A stretch of DNA of 64,000 nt, taken from CAYJDR01 sp964368965 (GTDB taxonomy: Bacteria; Chrysiogenota; Deferribacteres; Deferribacterales; Mucispirillaceae). Under the pieces are notes generated by a model that saw nothing but the letters and a program-made list of their open reading frames with translations, was not told the DNA's origin and searched no databases. The stretch's first letter is position 1; the number at the start of each line of letters is the position of its first letter. The stretch is from positions 1 through 64,000 of the forward strand of contig CAYJDR010000007.1 of the NCBI GenBank assembly GCA_964368965.1, written 5' to 3'. Shown here piece by piece: positions 52,923 through 61,435 of this stretch. Position numbers and translations under genes: made by a program.

Positions 52923-54775
52923 TACATCTTCCTCGCTTTTTCTATAGCTATATCTATCACCGATATTGTCGCATAGCTCATGCCGCTGATACGTAGCGCC
53001 TGCCCTAGCGTCCTTGGGCGAATTCTGTTTAATTTCTCAACAGCCTCACGCCTCAAGCCTGGCACACCATCATAGACAAAATCATCAGGGATAGCTTTAT
53101 CTTCTAGTTGTTTTGCTTTCCTTACTTCTTCGTGTTGTTGAGCAATATAGCCAGCATATTTGATTAACGTTTCCACCTGGCTTGCAGCTCTGCCGCTAAG
53201 TGTGGTTAGCCCCAATTGTTGCACATGTTCAATTTTCGCTTCTGGCCTTTTTAAAAACTCATAAACCGAAGTACCCTGTGACATGTTCACGCCATTTTCT
53301 ATCAATAGCTGTTTATTTGCTGCATCTAGCTTTACCTTAGTAGTTTTAAAACTCTCAATTTCATTACGTACGCTTTCACTTTCTTTCAAAAATCGATCGT
53401 ACCTTTCTTGCGATATCAAGCCGAACTTATAGCCGTATTCAATCAGGCGATACTCTGCATTATCTTCACGTAAATGTAGCCTGTGTTCTGCCCTTGATGT
53501 GAACATGCGGTACGGTTCATCAATACCTTTTGTTACTAAATCATCAGTCATTACACCAATATAGCTTTCGTGCCTACCTAGAACAAATGGCTCTTCACCA
53601 CGTATACTAAGCACAGCGTTTATGCCTGCTAGTAAGCCTTGTGCTCCTGCCTCTTCATACCCACTTGTGCCGTTGATTTGGCCAGCAAAATATAAACCGC
53701 TCATGAGCTTTGTTTCGTAAGTTGCCTTTAGTATCGTTGGTTGAAAGCCAACATATTCTATTGCGTATGCTGGGCGTGTGAACTCCACTTCCTCTAGTCC
53801 AGCAATGGTTCTGTATGCTTTTAGTTGAGCGTCAACAGGTAGCGAAGTTGAAAAACCATTAGGATAAACTTCTCTACACTTTAAACCTTCACGCTCTAAT
53901 ATAATTTGATGCCTATCTTTATCAGGGAACTTGAAAACCTTATCTTCCATCGACGGGCAATACCTAGGCCCAATCCCCTTATCAGCAGAGTTATAATAAA
54001 CGCTACGATTTATGTTTTCCTTTACAACCACATGCGTTTCAGGGTTAGTAAAAGTTTGGTAGCATTTTATTTGCTCGCCAGGTAATTTATCAGTTTCAAA
54101 TGAAAACGGAACTTGTTCGCTCTCGATCTCATATACTGACAGTTTATCAAAGTTTATAGTATCTGCATTAAGCCTTGCTGGTGTGCCAGTCTTTAGCTTA
54201 ATTGGCTCAAACCCATGCTGTTCTAGAGAAGTTGTCAAGTGAGTCGATGCAAGCTCATACATTCTACCACCGGCTATACACTTCTCACCCATGTATATTT
54301 TGCCGTTTAAAAACGTACCACTACAAACGATAACTTTCTTAGCAAAAAACTTTTGACCACAAACAGTGGCAACGCCACCAACATGCGCTTTATCAGCTAT
54401 CAATATATCTGACACGATAGCTTGCACAACTTCAAGGTTAGGTGTGTTCATAAGCACATGCTTCATACGCTCAGCATATTTAGCTTTATCAGCTTGGGCA
54501 CGGCTACTTTGAGCTGCTACGCCTTTACGCTTATTTAGTATTTGAAACTGGATACAAGTGGCATCAATATTTTTCGCCATCTCGCCGCCTAGTGCGTCAA
54601 TATCTTTCACGAGGTTGCCTTTTGCTAGCCCGCCTACTGCTGGGTTACAACTCATAATGGCGATAGTATCAATACCAATCGTCACAAGCAACGTTTTTGC
54701 ACCCATACGAGCAGCAGCGAGTGAAGCCTCACAACCAGCGTGACCACCACCGACAACAATTACATCATATAACAT
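52922..54775 (-). CDS. mnmG: MnmG/GidA tRNA modification enzyme, copy 1
   Basis: A 617-aa FAD enzyme that, with MnmE, makes cmnm5U/nm5U at the tRNA wobble position. FAD motif VVGGGHAGCEASLAAARMGAK, catalytic-type cysteines in MSCNPAVGG (about residue 43) and GPRYCPSMEDK (about 270), KTGTPARL, NGTSGYEEAGAQG, and a full C-terminal helical domain with RPRTLGQALRISG. It departs from the family at LNKRKGVAAQSS (usually SKGPAV) and AIEYVGF (usually AIEYD). Paralogous to copy 2, which abuts it (54775/54776). The canonical NGFSTSLP is kept. Confidence 0.93.
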   Translation of the reverse strand: MLYDVIVVGGGHAGCEASLAAARMGAKTLLVTIGIDTIAIMSCNPAVGGLAKGNLVKDIDALGGEMAKNIDATCIQFQILNKRKGVAAQSSRAQADKAKYAERMKHVLMNTPNLEVVQAIVSDILIADKAHVGGVATVCGQKFFAKKVIVCSGTFLNGKIYMGEKCIAGGRMYELASTHLTTSLEQHGFEPIKLKTGTPARLNADTINFDKLSVYEIESEQVPFSFETDKLPGEQIKCYQTFTNPETHVVVKENINRSVYYNSADKGIGPRYCPSMEDKVFKFPDKDRHQIILEREGLKCREVYPNGFSTSLPVDAQLKAYRTIAGLEEVEFTRPAYAIEYVGFQPTILKATYETKLMSGLYFAGQINGTSGYEEAGAQGLLAGINAVLSIRGEEPFVLGRHESYIGVMTDDLVTKGIDEPYRMFTSRAEHRLHLREDNAEYRLIEYGYKFGLISQERYDRFLKESESVRNEIESFKTTKVKLDAANKQLLIENGVNMSQGTSVYEFLKRPEAKIEHVQQLGLTTLSGRAASQVETLIKYAGYIAQQHEEVRKAKQLEDKAIPDDFVYDGVPGLRREAVEKLNRIRPRTLGQALRISGMSYATISVIDIAIEKARKM

Positions 54776-56638
54776 TTACTTCTTTGCTCTCTTTTGTTTT
54801 TCAATCTCTATATCAAGCACACTAATCGCATTCTTTGTTATGCCAGGTATTCTTAACGCTTGCCCTAGTGTTTTAGGGCGTATACTTGCAAGCTTGTCTG
54901 CATATTCAAAACGCAAACCTGATATACCATGGAACTCAAAATCATCTGGTATAACTTTGCTTTCAATTTCTGCCATTTTCTCTACAGTTTTCAACTGTTT
55001 GTCTATATAGCCAGAGTATTTTATGCGTGTTTCAATGCGCTCTTTTATTCGCTTGTCTTCTATATCTGTGCCGATGAACTCATACACATCAGGATAAAAT
55101 ATTTCTGGACGTTTCATAAGTTCAGAAGCCTTTATAGATTCCCTAATATTCACGCCCTTTTCTGCCAGCTTTTCTAAGTTTTCAGGCGTCATTTTCACTA
55201 GCGTTGTTCTGAGGCGTTCTTCCTCTTGCTCTATTAGATCCATCTCTGCTTTATACCGTTGATATCTTGCACCAGATATTAAACCAAATTTATAACCGTA
55301 GTCAATCAACCTTTCTTCCGCATTATCTTCACGTGTCAGCAATCTAAATTCACTACGTGATGAATACATACGGTAAGGTTCATCAACACCTTTTGTAATA
55401 ATATCATCTGTAAGTATGCCCATATAGCTTTCATGCCTGCCTAGAACAAATGGCTCGCTACCATTGAGCGACAACACCGCATTCACACCAGCTAAAAAAC
55501 CTTGAGTCGCAGCTTCTTCATATCCACTTGTACCATTGAGTTGCCCAGCCATATACAAACCTTTCACAAGCTTCGTTTCATATGTATGGTGTAAACCTGT
55601 TGGCTCATATACATCATATCTGATTGCATATGCTGGCCTAGTGAACTGGCACTTTTCCATACCTTTCACAGCTCTATATGCTGCAATTTGCGCTTCAACA
55701 GATATTGATGTCGAAAACCCGTTTACGTGTGCTTCTTTCGTATTCAACCCTTCTGGCTCAATAATAATCGGGTGCCTGTCTTTGTCCGTAAATTTTGTCA
55801 CCTTATCTTCAATAGATGGGCAATACCTTGGCCCAACAGTTTCAAGCGACCCATTATATATCAAACTAGTGTGTATATTATCACGTATTATTTTATGTAC
55901 TTCTTCATTTGTCCATGCTTGGTAGCAATTAATTTGAGGCAGAGTTATCGCCGATGTTTCGCGTGAAAACGGGATAATATCTTCATCACTCGAAATTGTC
56001 TGCATAGCGCTAAAGTCTATAGAATCAACATGCACTCTTGCTGGCGTATCCGTCTTCATCTTTATAGGCTTAAACCCTATCCTCTTTAATGATTGCGACA
56101 ATGCGTCAGCTGATGGCTCATACATTCTGCCAGCTTTTATAATTGATGACCCCATATAGATTTCACCATCTACAAATGTGCCTCCACATATCACAAGCTT
56201 TTCACATGCATATTCTTGCCCGCAAGCAAGCGACACACCTGTCACCTTGCCACCATTAACTTTAACATCTGTAACTATGCCTTGCTTCACATCAAGTGAT
56301 TGTTGCGACATAATCACATCTATCATACGTTCACGATAGATATATTTATCTGCTTGTGCACGGCTTCCCCACACTGCAGAACCTTTACCTTTATTTAAAA
56401 CTCTAAATTGGATACCAGAAGCATCAATGTTCTTACCCATTTCGCCACCGAGTGCATCCATATCTTTAACTAAATTGCCTTTACCTAAGCCACCAACCGC
56501 CGGGTTACAGCACATTAAGCCTATATTATCTATAGAAATTGTAACAAGCAATGTTTTTGCACCCATGCGAGCAGCAGCAAGTGTCGCTTCACAACCAGCA
56601 TGGCCAGCACCTATCACAATTACATCATACTTTTTCAT
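54776..56638 (-). CDS. mnmG: MnmG/GidA tRNA modification enzyme, copy 2
   Basis: A 620-aa paralogue directly upstream of copy 1. FAD motif VIGAGHAGCEATLAAARMGAK, cysteines in LMCCNPAVGG and GPRYCPSIEDK, and a full C-terminal domain (RPKTLGQALRIPG). It differs from copy 1 and the family at KTDTPARV (usually KTGTPxR), NGFSTSISV (usually STSLP) and AIRYD (usually AIEYD). By eye the two copies share roughly half their residues, so the duplication is old. The start ATG 56636-56638 is chosen because the FAD motif follows directly; upstream in-frame sequence runs into the parS region. Confidence 0.93.
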   Translation of the reverse strand: MKKYDVIVIGAGHAGCEATLAAARMGAKTLLVTISIDNIGLMCCNPAVGGLGKGNLVKDMDALGGEMGKNIDASGIQFRVLNKGKGSAVWGSRAQADKYIYRERMIDVIMSQQSLDVKQGIVTDVKVNGGKVTGVSLACGQEYACEKLVICGGTFVDGEIYMGSSIIKAGRMYEPSADALSQSLKRIGFKPIKMKTDTPARVHVDSIDFSAMQTISSDEDIIPFSRETSAITLPQINCYQAWTNEEVHKIIRDNIHTSLIYNGSLETVGPRYCPSIEDKVTKFTDKDRHPIIIEPEGLNTKEAHVNGFSTSISVEAQIAAYRAVKGMEKCQFTRPAYAIRYDVYEPTGLHHTYETKLVKGLYMAGQLNGTSGYEEAATQGFLAGVNAVLSLNGSEPFVLGRHESYMGILTDDIITKGVDEPYRMYSSRSEFRLLTREDNAEERLIDYGYKFGLISGARYQRYKAEMDLIEQEEERLRTTLVKMTPENLEKLAEKGVNIRESIKASELMKRPEIFYPDVYEFIGTDIEDKRIKERIETRIKYSGYIDKQLKTVEKMAEIESKVIPDDFEFHGISGLRFEYADKLASIRPKTLGQALRIPGITKNAISVLDIEIEKQKRAKK

Positions 56639-56656
56639 TAAATCAAAACCTCTCAG

Positions 56657-56672
56657 TGTTTCACATGAAACA
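56657..56672. promoter_or_regulatory. parS-like ParB-binding site 1
   Basis: TGTTTCACATGAAACA differs from the perfect palindrome TGTTTCACGTGAAACA at one central base. The outer arms extend to GTG…CAC. It lies 38 nt from site 2, in the gap between mnmE and mnmG copy 2. Confidence 0.8.
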
Positions 56673-56694
56673 CTATCAAAAACTAAAAACAAAA

Positions 56695-56710
56695 TGTTTC
56701 ACGTGAAACA
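56695..56710. promoter_or_regulatory. parS consensus ParB-binding site 2
   Basis: TGTTTCACGTGAAACA is the bacterial consensus parS 16-mer, a perfect palindrome that extends to 18 bp (56694-56711). It begins 2 nt after the mnmE stop; on the minus strand the palindrome is followed by TTTTGTTTTT, so it might also stall transcription. Confidence 0.92.
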
Positions 56711-56712
56711 TT

Positions 56713-58056
56713 CTATTTCCCAATACAGAATTTAGAGAAAATTATATCTAACACTTTCTCGGTATAAACATCACCCGTGATTTCTTGCAGCTTATTAATG
56801 CACCCTTCGATATCTATAGCTAGCATATCAAGTGGCGCATACTCAACATGCGACAACAAATCATCTAGCAAAACTAGCATTTCTTTCATCAATGATACAT
56901 GTCGCTCAGTCACAGATACAGTTGACGCTTGCACGTCAAAATCGTTCATACCCGCTTTTTCTTTTATCAAGTCAGACAATGCTTCAATATTTATGTTAGC
57001 TTTAGCAGATACGCATATATCAACATCAACGCTTGAGCTCTCTACTAAATCACACTTGTTGCCGATTACTAACGTGTTCATTTCGCTAGTTAGTGATATT
57101 ATATTCTGATCATCCTCATCAAGTCCGTTACATAAATCTACAACGTGCAATATTATATCAGCATCGTTTATCAAGTTGATAGAGCGCTCTACGCCACTTG
57201 CTTCAATCTCATCGCCTGACACCCTAACGCCTGCTGTATCATACAACTTTATAGGTATGTCAGATATGTATAAATCCTCTGCGATATAATCACGAGTTGT
57301 ACCAGCAGTAGCTGAAACGATTGCACGCTCTTTGCGCAACAACACATTCATTAATGATGATTTTCCAACGTTCGGTTTGCCAGCTAAAACAATCTTTAAA
57401 CCATCAACGCTTTTACGCATCGAGGCATAGCCTGTTATTAGGCGTTCAATCTTATTTCGAATATTTTGGACTGTACCTTTCAAATAATCGACAGAATCAT
57501 CACCAGCGCCATCTTCATCTGGGAAGTCTATGCGTGCTTCAACGTTTGCTTTAATTGATAGGAATTCATCAAGCAGTTCATCAAATTCATGGCGAACTCG
57601 ACCAGTTAACTGTTTGTATGCAAGGTTTACACCTTTTGACGTCTTCGCTGCTATAAGCTCTTGTATAGCTTCTGCTTGTGTTAAATCAAGCTTGCCGTTA
57701 ATGAATGCACGTTTAGAGAATTCGCCTGCCTCAGCTGGCCTAAAGCCTAAATTGTATAAACTTTCAAGCGCATGGCGCACTATGATCGGGTTGCCGTGGA
57801 ATGATATTTCAACAACATTTTCGCCTGTGAACGACTTTGGCGATTCGAAAAATACAGCCATAACATCGTCTTCAAGGTCATAATCAGGTATCACGAAAGC
57901 GTAACGCACCATTTTTGCATGTGCGATATTAGCAGGTTTTTCGCCCTTAGATGTACGCAATAATTCTGTGACTTTAAACGCATTTTCGCCTGATATCCTA
58001 ATGACGATAACAGGCGAATTAACAAGCGCCGTGATCGGCGCTACTATAGTATCCAT
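56713..58056 (-). CDS. mnmE: tRNA modification GTPase MnmE
   Basis: A 447-aa GTPase, partner of MnmG in wobble-uridine modification. N-terminal formyl-THF-binding domain (IVAPITALVNSPVIVIRISG), central helices, inserted G domain with P-loop GKPNVGKSSLMN near 224-235, TAGTTRDYI (switch I), DTAG and NKCD, and the conserved C-terminal CIGK carrying the functional Cys. FolD, which makes folate one-carbon units, is the next gene upstream (14 nt). Confidence 0.96.
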   Translation of the reverse strand: MDTIVAPITALVNSPVIVIRISGENAFKVTELLRTSKGEKPANIAHAKMVRYAFVIPDYDLEDDVMAVFFESPKSFTGENVVEISFHGNPIIVRHALESLYNLGFRPAEAGEFSKRAFINGKLDLTQAEAIQELIAAKTSKGVNLAYKQLTGRVRHEFDELLDEFLSIKANVEARIDFPDEDGAGDDSVDYLKGTVQNIRNKIERLITGYASMRKSVDGLKIVLAGKPNVGKSSLMNVLLRKERAIVSATAGTTRDYIAEDLYISDIPIKLYDTAGVRVSGDEIEASGVERSINLINDADIILHVVDLCNGLDEDDQNIISLTSEMNTLVIGNKCDLVESSSVDVDICVSAKANINIEALSDLIKEKAGMNDFDVQASTVSVTERHVSLMKEMLVLLDDLLSHVEYAPLDMLAIDIEGCINKLQEITGDVYTEKVLDIIFSKFCIGK

Positions 58057-58070
58057 AAAAATCTAACCAT

Positions 58071-58919
58071 TTATAATGTGTTTTTGAATGCCTTCATTGT
58101 ATTCTGCATCAATGTAGCGATAGTCATTGGACCAACGCCACCAGGAACAGGTGTAATAAATGATGCTTTCTCAAACACTCCTGCATAGTCGACATCGCCA
58201 CACAGTTTACCGTTTTCATCACGGTTCATGCCGACGTCAATAACAACTGCACCTTCTTTAACGAAGTCTGCAGTAACGAACTTAGCTTTACCGATAGCAG
58301 CAACTAAAATATCTGCTTCGCGGCACACATCAGCTATGTCCTTTGTTTTAGAGTGGCAAATTGTAACAGTTGCAGACTCTTTTACAAGCATAGCAGCCAT
58401 TGGTTTGCCAACAATATTACTTCTGCCGATAACTACAGCTGATTTACCTGCGATATCAACATTGTAATCTTTCAGCATAGTGATAACGCCTGCTGGTGTG
58501 CAAGGCATTAAACAATCTTCGCCAATGTTAAGCAAGCCGACGTTTACAGGGTGAAACCCATCTACGTCTTTTTCAGGCTTGATAGCACGTAAGATAACTT
58601 TATCATCACAACCTTTCGGGAGTGGAAGTTGAACGAGGATACCGTGAATGGTATCATCGTTATTAAATTTTTCAACAAGTGCTAAGATATCGTCAGTAGT
58701 AACCGTTGATGGAACACGCTCAACAACAGAGTGAAAGCCAGCTTCGACAGCCGTTTTTTCTTTTGATGTAACGTAAACATTACTAGCGGCATCGTCACCA
58801 GCAAGTATAACAGCTATACCTGGAACTTTGCCGTATTTGCTCATACATTCAGCAGTTTCTACTTTAAGTTGCTCGCGGACACGTGCCGCAAGCTCTTTAC
58901 CATCAATAATTGTTGCCAT
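58071..58919 (-). CDS. folD: Methylenetetrahydrofolate dehydrogenase/cyclohydrolase
   Basis: A 282-aa bifunctional enzyme giving 10-formyl-THF from methylene-THF with NADP. Seen: YVTSKEK (catalytic Tyr and Lys, residues 50-56), GILVQLPLPKG, KDVDGFHPVNVG and the NADP-binding VIGRSNIVGKPMA and the PVPGGVGPMTIATLMQNT end. It lies 2 nt after gyrA and 14 nt before mnmE; its product supplies both MnmE/MnmG and PurN. Confidence 0.96.
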   Translation of the reverse strand: MATIIDGKELAARVREQLKVETAECMSKYGKVPGIAVILAGDDAASNVYVTSKEKTAVEAGFHSVVERVPSTVTTDDILALVEKFNNDDTIHGILVQLPLPKGCDDKVILRAIKPEKDVDGFHPVNVGLLNIGEDCLMPCTPAGVITMLKDYNVDIAGKSAVVIGRSNIVGKPMAAMLVKESATVTICHSKTKDIADVCREADILVAAIGKAKFVTADFVKEGAVVIDVGMNRDENGKLCGDVDYAGVFEKASFITPVPGGVGPMTIATLMQNTMKAFKNTL

Positions 58920-58921
58920 TA

Positions 58922-61423
58922 TTATTCCTCCACAGTTGTAACTTCTGCAACTACTTCTGTTGTAGCTGGTTCTGTTGTTACGTTTTCTTCATCGTCCTCG
59001 CTTTCATCACGTGGAACAACTGCAATAGATATAATATCGTCGCCCGATGTATTCATCAGCCTAACGCCTTGGGTATCTCTACCTTGTATTTTGATTTCGT
59101 TAACAGAGATACGGATAGTTTTGCCATTCTTAGTGATGAACATAACATCAACATCATCTGTAACTTGTCTTGCACCAACAACTAAACCAGTTTTAGGTGT
59201 AATTTTCATAAGTTTTAGACCTTTACCAGCCCTTGATTGAACACGGTATTCGCCAACTTCTGTACATTTACCATAGCCTAGTGTAGTTACAGTCAACATT
59301 TGAGAATCAGATTTAATAACCTCTAGCGAAACAACTTCGTCTAGGCTACCAAGTGTGATACCTTTAACGCCTGCTGCGATCCTACCCATAGTACGTACTG
59401 CTGTAGCGTCAAACTGTATAGTTTTACCTTGCCTTGTAGCTAGGAAGATAGAGTCATCATCGTGCGTTAATAGTGTGCCGATGATTTCATCGCCTTCACG
59501 TAGTTCGATCGCTTTAATGCCGCTTCTGCCGCTTTTGAACTCTGTAACTTTACAACGCTTAACGACACCATTTTTAGTAGCGAAGAAGATAGACGCTGAG
59601 TCATCTTTTTCAGCTATTGTGAAGAATGATGCGATTTTCTCGCCTTCGTCAAGTGTAAGCAAGTTTGATATGTGGCGGCCTTTTGAATCACGCGCTTGTT
59701 CTGGTAGTTGGTAAACTTTTAAGTTGTGTACCTTACCTTTGTTAGTAAACATAAATAGTTGTGAATGGTTTGTTGTGTACATGAGGTGCTCAACAAAGTC
59801 ATCAACTTTAGTAGCGCTACCGCTTTTACCTTTACCGCCACGTTTTTGAGCAGTGAAGCTAGAAAGAAGTGTACGCTTAATATAGCCACCGTGGCTAATA
59901 GTAACAACTGTTTCATCATTAGGGATAAGGCTTTCTTCGTTGAAGTCGCCATAGAAGTCTTCGATTTCTGTTCTACGATTATCGCTATATTTTTCTTTGA
60001 TTTCCATAAACTCTTCACGGATAACGCCCATGAGTTTTACGTTTGAATTTAATAGTTCAATATAGTATTCGATTTCTTTCTTTAGTTTATCGTACTCTTC
60101 ATTAAGTTTATCAATCTCTAAACCAGTAAGTTTTGCAAGGCGCATATCAAGGATAGCTTGTGCTTGGCGCTCAGAGAAATTGAACCTAGCAATCAATGCA
60201 GCCTTAGCAGCTGGAGTATCGCTAGATGATTTAATGATTTTAATAACTTCGTCGATGTTTTCAACAGCTATGCGTAAACCTTCAACGATGTGCATACGCT
60301 CTTCTGCTTTGTTCAGCAAGTATTTCGTACGCCTAGTAACAACATCAACCCTGTGGCCGATAAATTCATGTAGTACTTCAATTATCGGTAGGATTTTTGG
60401 TCTGCCACCAACGATAGCAACCATGTTAATACCGAAAGAAGACTCTAACGATGTAAACTTGTAAAGTCTGTTCAAGATAACTTCTGCAGACTCACCTTTT
60501 TTAACATCAATCAAGATTTTAATACCATGCATGTTTGAAACGTCACGGATATCAGATATACCAGGTATCTTCTTTTCGCCAACTAAGTCAGCGATTTTTT
60601 CAACAAGCGAAGACTTGTTTACTTGGTATGGAATTTCAGTAATAACGATTTGTTCACGGTTTTTAGCTGTTTGAACAACCTCTGCCCTAGCGCGCACTTT
60701 AATTGTGCCACGGCCAGTGCGATATGCGTTGTATATCTCGCCTTTACCCATGATGATACCACCAGTAGGGAAATCAGGCCCTTTGATGATAGAGAAAATA
60801 TCTTCCTCAGTAAACTCAGGCCTGTCTATCATGCATAGGAGAGCGTCCATAACTTCGCCTAAGTTGTGTGGCGGAATGTTTGTAGCCATACCAACAGCGA
60901 TACCACCTACACCGTTAATAAGTAGGTTAGGCACACGTGTAGGGAAAACTACAGGTTCTGTAAGTGAGCCATCGTAGTTTGGTACGAAATCAACTGTATC
61001 ACAGTCGATATCTGCCATGAGTTCATCAGATATTCTTGCCATCCTAGCTTCTGTATAACGAGATGCTGCGGCAGAGTCGCCATCTATAGAACCAAAGTTA
61101 CCTTGGCCGATAACTAGTGGATAACGTAGCGAGAAGTCTTGCGCTAGACGAACTAGCGTATCGTAAATTGCCGAGTCACCATGTGGGTGAAGTTTACCCA
61201 TAGTATCCCCGACGATACGTGCAGACTTTTTGTTTGGTTTGTTGAACTGTACACCCATTTCATTCATCGTGTATAGAACACGCCTGTGAACTGGCTTTAA
61301 ACCGTCTCTAACATCAGGTAAAGCACGGCCAGCGATAACACTCATAGCATAATCAAGATAGTTATCCTTGAGTGTTTCCTCAATACTAATATGTTGTATA
61401 TCTTTTGTATCTTTATTTTCCAT
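58922..61423 (-). CDS. gyrA: DNA gyrase subunit A
   Basis: An 833-aa type IIA topoisomerase subunit that breaks and rejoins DNA for negative supercoiling. Active Tyr123 in SRYTEARM, quinolone-region HPHGDSAIYDTLVR with Ser84 and Asp88 as in susceptible enzymes, six-bladed C-terminal beta-pinwheel with GyrA-box QKRGGKG (near 540), and an acidic tail (DESEDDEENVTTEP). The box marks it as gyrase rather than topoisomerase IV. It lies 12 nt downstream of gyrB. Confidence 0.96.
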   Translation of the reverse strand: MENKDTKDIQHISIEETLKDNYLDYAMSVIAGRALPDVRDGLKPVHRRVLYTMNEMGVQFNKPNKKSARIVGDTMGKLHPHGDSAIYDTLVRLAQDFSLRYPLVIGQGNFGSIDGDSAAASRYTEARMARISDELMADIDCDTVDFVPNYDGSLTEPVVFPTRVPNLLINGVGGIAVGMATNIPPHNLGEVMDALLCMIDRPEFTEEDIFSIIKGPDFPTGGIIMGKGEIYNAYRTGRGTIKVRARAEVVQTAKNREQIVITEIPYQVNKSSLVEKIADLVGEKKIPGISDIRDVSNMHGIKILIDVKKGESAEVILNRLYKFTSLESSFGINMVAIVGGRPKILPIIEVLHEFIGHRVDVVTRRTKYLLNKAEERMHIVEGLRIAVENIDEVIKIIKSSSDTPAAKAALIARFNFSERQAQAILDMRLAKLTGLEIDKLNEEYDKLKKEIEYYIELLNSNVKLMGVIREEFMEIKEKYSDNRRTEIEDFYGDFNEESLIPNDETVVTISHGGYIKRTLLSSFTAQKRGGKGKSGSATKVDDFVEHLMYTTNHSQLFMFTNKGKVHNLKVYQLPEQARDSKGRHISNLLTLDEGEKIASFFTIAEKDDSASIFFATKNGVVKRCKVTEFKSGRSGIKAIELREGDEIIGTLLTHDDDSIFLATRQGKTIQFDATAVRTMGRIAAGVKGITLGSLDEVVSLEVIKSDSQMLTVTTLGYGKCTEVGEYRVQSRAGKGLKLMKITPKTGLVVGARQVTDDVDVMFITKNGKTIRISVNEIKIQGRDTQGVRLMNTSGDDIISIAVVPRDESEDDEENVTTEPATTEVVAEVTTVEE

Positions 61424-61435
61424 CTACATCACACC

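Noticed and set aside
52922..54775. TrmFO instead of a second MnmG
   Set aside because: Length of 617 aa, the two MnmG cysteines and the full MnmG C-terminal helical domain exclude the shorter folate-dependent TrmFO.
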